In this document: piece after piece, positions 59,815-64,000 of the stretch
How the letters are laid out: each line of letters begins with the position of its first letter
Position numbering within the stretch: position 1 is the stretch's first letter
Assembly: GCF_032062135.1 (NCBI RefSeq)
Contig: NC_092861.1
Span: forward strand, 140,485,789 to 140,549,788
DNA length: 64,000 bases
Origin: Pyxicephalus adspersus
Lineage: Eukaryota > Chordata > Amphibia > Anura > Pyxicephalidae
Reading direction: 5' to 3'
Notes under the pieces: generated by a model
What the model saw: the letters and a program-made list of their open reading frames with translations, nothing else
Told to the model about the DNA's origin: nothing
Database searches by the model: none
Program-made: the position numbers and the translations under genes

Positions 59815-60687
59815 GAATGGGTGGGGGGTTAGCCTAACCTGTCTGGTCCATAACCACACAGGGTACTGCTGGCTATGAGAAAAAGGTGTCAGAATACACA
59901 GATTTGACGAGACCAGACAGAGAGCCCATGTCCACTACCAAAACCACCTACAGTGGGTACGTGAGTTTGAGTATGGAGCTGTGGAACGAAGGTGACTTGG
60001 TCTAATAAATCATGCTGTGAACCATGCAGATGGCTGGGTGCATCATTTACCTGGGGAATTGATGGCGACAGGATGTATTCTGGGAAGAGAACAGTTCAAC
60101 AGAGGCAATGTAACGTAAAAGATCAGATACCACTTAAAGGATCAGATACCTTAGGAGGTCTTGTAGAGTCCATGACCTGATAGGTCAAAGCTCTTTTGGA
60201 AGCACAAGTAAAGGTGCGTACACACTTCCAATTTTTATCGTTCCAATCGAACGACGAACGATCGATTGGGCAAAAAATCGTTCGTAAAAAAGTAACCAAC
60301 GACGCCGACGAACGAGGAAAATTGTTGGAAACGAACGACCGGCCCGGCGGATCGGATTGGACGACGATCGTTGAACATCGTTCGTGTGTACGGTCGTTCG
60401 TTGATCGTCCATGTTCAGAGCATGCGTGATGAACGAACGTCCGTTCACTTTCCTGTCGTGCACATAGTTTCTCTATCGCTTAAACGATCGTATCTATTGT
60501 GTGTACAATATCTACGAACGATCGTGTCGTTACCTCTATGTGCAGGATCGGTGCTATACGATCGTTCATATATATCGTGCAGGAACGTTCGTCGTTCGTT
60601 TTCCGACGATAATAATTGGAAGTGTGTACGTAGCTTTAGACTTTCACATTAGACAAGTGATTACAAGGTTTTGGCTGATCACTGTTT
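59815..60687 (+). pseudogene. Tc1-like transposase remnant split by a CpG-rich MITE
   Basis: GTGACTTGGTCTAATAAATC, AGATGGCTGGGTGCATCATT and TTACCTGGGGAATTGATGGC follow the Tc1 block between the first and second catalytic acids; then a large deletion; then GGAGGTCTTGTAGAGTCCAT and GGTCAAAGCTCTTTTGGAAG from the C-terminus. After the MITE (60209-60638) the element resumes, GACTTTCACATTAGACAAGT up to TTTTGGCTGATCACTG, its terminal repeat. Stops and frameshifts throughout. Confidence 0.75.
60209..60638. mobile_element. CpG-rich MITE, copy nested in Tc1 remnant
   Basis: Ends TAAAGGTGCGTACACACTTC / GAAGTGTGTACGTAGCTTTA are inverted repeats. The 430-bp interior is packed with ACGAACGATCG-type words and has far more CpG than the flanks. 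No direct target duplication is clear. Long ORFs on both strands result from the repeat words and are not genes. Confidence 0.88.
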
Positions 60688-61842
60688 TTTTAAGGCAGTA
60701 ATGTATTCTGTTTGCCGTTTGTAAACTGCGCCTACAGTGTTGGGGTTTTCACACAATCGTATTTATCACATTAGGGATTTTTTAGGGTTTTTTTTTTTCC
60801 TATACACTAAAATTTTCTTGTTGAGGCAGAAATAAGTCAGTTTGTGGCAGCCAACACCAGCAGCAAATAAAAGAACATCATTTCAGAAATGTAAACGGGT
60901 ATGTACAATCCTTTATTACTTCTCGTAGGTTTGACTGTGCTAGACATTCCTGCCTGTGTAGCTAAAAGCACTTACATATTTGGCTTTGTTCATGGGAAAA
61001 GCTAAACTGGTATTTATTATCTCTGCAAGGATCACACCTGTCACACCTTAAAGTGAACCTGTGAGGTCAGTAATAAAAGGGCTGAAATGATGTATGAATC
61101 TAAGGATGGCATTATAGTGGGGAGACATGGGCATGTTTTGCAGTGCTAGAACGGAGCGAAGGTAGGAGACTCAAGCCACCAAAGAGGTCAATATAAGAGC
61201 CTGTATATTCTGGGCTACTGCCTTGTTTCACATTCAGAGGGTTGCCTTAAAAACCAAGTTGCAAATGGATTCCCCTTTTTTATTTTTTAAAGACTCCCTT
61301 TAAAAAGGACCTAGCATTTGATCTAATTTTAAAAGCTTGTCAAGATTAAAAACGTTTATTTACACATTTATTCACCATCATGGAGGTCACTACAAATACC
61401 TCACACGACCTCCATTACTTGGTTATGGTGATACCATCATCTTCTCTTTTTAGGTCTTAAGACACCCTGTGGCTTTTCTCTGATGGCCAGCTGATAACAT
61501 GCTGCCGTGCAATACAAACAACTGTGAACAGTGTAATACACATAACATAACATCATAACACATAACATAACATCATAACAGTTGTCCAGGATTGTATATT
61601 TGTTTCCTTTCAGTATGTATCTCACTGCACTAAAAAGGACACCTTCCGAGTCCCTGAGAACAGCTGATGACAGCAAACCATATGAAATATGCTATGTGGA
61701 AACCCCATGCACAGGTCTAAGGATGCCACCATTTCTAGGAAAAAATACTGGCCCAACAGTATTCTCTTTTTTAATGACATGTCCAACTTTTACAAACCAG
61801 GTAGCAGCCCTATACAGATCTCAAGAGCGAGGGTTAGGACTC
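60688..61842. other. No gene recognised; 20-bp duplication at 61541-61580
   Basis: CATAACATAACATCATAACA is repeated exactly twice in tandem. The rest shows nothing recognisable. Confidence 0.5.
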
Positions 61843-62006
61843 CAGTGTTCTCCCCAGCCCCTTTTAGCAGGGCGCACCACCCAGCATTTTCCAGTAACCA
61901 CCCGGCTGTTTTTGGGTGGTTACTGATGAGTTGGGCCACAAAACGGGTTCTGCCACCCGCCTGCAATTCCTTCCCACCTGGCTCAAAATTTCTGGGTTGA
62001 GCACTG
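61843..62006. mobile_element. Stem-loop repeat, copy B, with hAT-like ends
   Basis: CAGTGTTCTCCCCAGCC ... TTCTGGGTTGAGCACTG form imperfect ends, with GACTC directly repeated outside both. The middle holds the same AGTAACCACCC / GGGTGGTTACT stem as at 44.9 kb, then GTTGGGCC and GCCACCC. A short non-autonomous DNA element by its look; superfamily unsure. Confidence 0.75.
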
Positions 62007-63477
62007 GACTCCATAATTCAATGATCTTATTTAGTATACATTTTATTGTACAGTGCACCTTGTATGGCTTTTAAATTATAAAATATCATTTCTAGTGGTA
62101 GACCCACACAAAAATGGGGGTCTTTAATTCTCCAGTTACAGTAGGTAAAGGGTTAGAACCAGATCATGGTTTTTAAGGCTGTAGTTGATTCCATCCTGAA
62201 AACTTAACTTTTCACTATTAGATTAGGAAAGAGATATTCATTGTGGTCTCTGCCCCTCATGGAGAGATTTCCAATTGTATACTGTCCCATGAACACCAGC
62301 ACGGGGAATGAAGAAAATTCTCCTTGATGGAGATACATAATCTGAGAAAAGATCTAGGATTTTCCTAAACAGATTCAGCTACTGCTAACTGACTCCTTGA
62401 GGTTCATTTATTTATGGAGTTTAGGCTTTTCTTCTACCAGATTGCACGCTGAAAACCTAATGGTGAAAAGCACTTTGCAAAGAATAGACAATCACATTCA
62501 AGGAAACAGATTTTTTTCTTGCATCCAATTGAATGGTTAAACTCTGCAAAACTTCATCACGTCAGCTAAGCTATGTGAAATTACCATTGCCAAGTGATAC
62601 TTTACTTTGATTAGGGAATACATTTAGTAAATCAATCCAACTGAATCAACAAGCTTTGATCTTTGTCAATGGCAACAGTAGTTTGAAATGCTTCTGGATA
62701 TTCAAAGTCTGAATTTGACATGCAGTTGACCTCCTACATACATAGGAGTGCAAAATTCGCAAGTGCGTAAAAGCCCATCAGTCTGTTCATTTTATGTGTC
62801 AAATGATTGAGGCAGACATATAAAAAAGTAGAAAAAATTATGAGGTTTCTGTTTATTATGATTTTAAATTAGTTGTATGTAAGTGTCTGAAATAGGCACT
62901 AGGATGCATTGAGGTATGCTACATCTCCATGTATTCAGGACTGGCTGAACAAAATAACAAATCCTCAGGTTGGAAAATCTGCTCTGATAACTATTGTTCC
63001 TCCTAAATGTTACTTTTTATTTGCTTGTGAAAATCTATCTGTCCCCAATATCATGTATTGATCCTATATGCCAGATCACCAAATAACTGGCCGAGATTGA
63101 CCCTTATTGTTCACCAATCATGGATATGGCACTAGGCATTTCCCATTTATCCTTTCCTCCCCATAGAATTAAACCGTGCTTTCTGTACAATGTTAGTTCC
63201 ATGGTTGCAGGAAACTATCAGCTCTATAGCTGTGTGTTTATGGAGCTTATGAAGCCTCTGACATCAATTTAGGACCCTGCCGATTGTCAAAGGTTCTAAA
63301 GGCAACCACATATTGCCTTAATGTGTTGCTGCAATGTTTTACCAATAGAAACCTTCAGAGCTCCCAATGCCCTACAGCCACCAACTTGTGCAAAATGTTC
63401 AAAATCCAGATGTAATTTTTTTCCAAGACCGATCTGAATCTGATAACAACCCAGATACTTTATTTAAAAAAACATGA
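62007..63477. other. No gene recognised
   Basis: Short ORFs only. Confidence 0.45.
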
Positions 63478-63650
63478 AGTTAGGTTAATTGGCTTCCCCC
63501 CAAAATCGACCTTAGACTGTATTAAAGACGTATTGTCGAGGTGGGGACATTAGATTGTGAGCCCCTTTGAGGGACAGCTAGCGACATGGCTATGAACTTT
63601 GTAAAGCGCTGCGTAATATGTTGGCACTATATAAAATATTGTATAATATT
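63478..63650 (+). mobile_element. SINE 3' half with L2-like tail
   Basis: GTTAGGTTAATTGGCTTCCC, CCAAAATCGACCTTAGACTG, ATTAGATTGTGAGCCCCTTT, GAGGGACAGCTAGCGACATG and AAAGCGCTGCGTAATATGTT then GGCACTATATAAA. Same family as the 40.1-kb (5' half) and 42.6-kb copies; the tRNA head is absent. Confidence 0.85.
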
Positions 63651-64000
63651 ATAACTTTAAAAAACCCACCCATCACCTGAAGGTAAAAGACATAAGTTAT
63701 CTAGAGATCTTCACTTACATTAGCTCTGGACACACATAGATATTCCATCAATGGCAACCAGTTTCAATCAAGATAATAGATGAAAGTAATCTACCACTAA
63801 AACATTGTTGATAGAAAACATTTATCCATTTGGTCATTTCTTTTTGAACATTCTAAAAAGTGGTTGTAATTGCGTGACCAGTATATCCATCATTAACTTT
63901 CACCTTAAGTCACCTTTCAGTGTGAGTGATGTCATTATTACTAAAAAATTGCATGAAATGAAACCACTACTCAGCAAACATAGGAGGTGACATCATTACA
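63651..64000. other. No gene recognised
   Basis: Window end; nothing recognisable. Confidence 0.45.

Noticed and set aside
60209..60638. CpG island or promoter
   Set aside because: The CpG-dense stretch matches a MITE with terminal inverted repeats and lies inside a Tc1 remnant, so it is not evidence of a gene start.
60185..60701. Arg/Ser-rich ORFs on both strands
   Set aside because: Created by the CGTTCG/CGATCG words of the CpG-rich MITE; same for 47570-47930 and 57202-57664.

Overview
The window looks like amphibian (frog) nuclear DNA. One vertebrate multi-exon gene sits in a very repeat-rich background of hAT, Tc1/mariner and miniature inverted-repeat elements, tRNA-derived SINEs and L2-type LINE tails; several of these I associate from memory with ranoid frogs. 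Species cannot be fixed by eye.

Region 1 (1-15.7 kb, minus strand) is the 5' coding half of TRERF1 (TReP-132), a glutamine-rich, single C2H2 zinc finger, ELM2/SANT co-regulator of the MIDEAS/ZNF541 family that works with HDAC1/2. Nine coding exons chain with consistent phase and GT/AG sites: 15450-14140, 13191-13154, 11562-11445, 8866-8642, 7693-7327, 5835-5769, 4707-4568, 2788-2685 and 1616-1541. They total 2446 nt, or 815 complete codons. The SANT domain and C-terminus lie beyond position 1. The exon holding the start codon probably begins at 15678 and carries two upstream ORFs, one overlapping the main start. The 38-nt second coding exon is essential for frame: skipping it, or using a competing AG inside it, hits a stop codon at once. 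The introns hold a hAT element with a perfect 8-bp duplication, Tc1 remnants, a nested hAT-in-Tc1 insertion and a striking 156-bp higher-order minisatellite.

Region 2 (15.7-64 kb) has no exon I can support and is probably the long 5' intron(s) or upstream flank of TRERF1. It is a graveyard of mobile elements. The most notable is a nearly full-length but disrupted copy (17.7-19.56 kb) of a Cys-rich, transposon-like protein family, interrupted by a palindromic MITE and abutted at its 3' end by a TTAA-flanked MITE. Others are five copies of a ~220-bp near-perfect palindromic MITE with 3-bp target duplications, a hAT-type non-autonomous family with 8-bp duplications, a CpG-rich MITE family (one copy nested inside a Tc1 remnant), a ~720-bp fold-back, a 59-bp minisatellite with repeated AGGTCA half-sites, and SINE/L2 pieces including a nested pair.

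Identifications of families rest on sequence recognition from memory; no alignment or database search was run. No rRNA, tRNA gene, CRISPR array or bacterial-type operon was seen.
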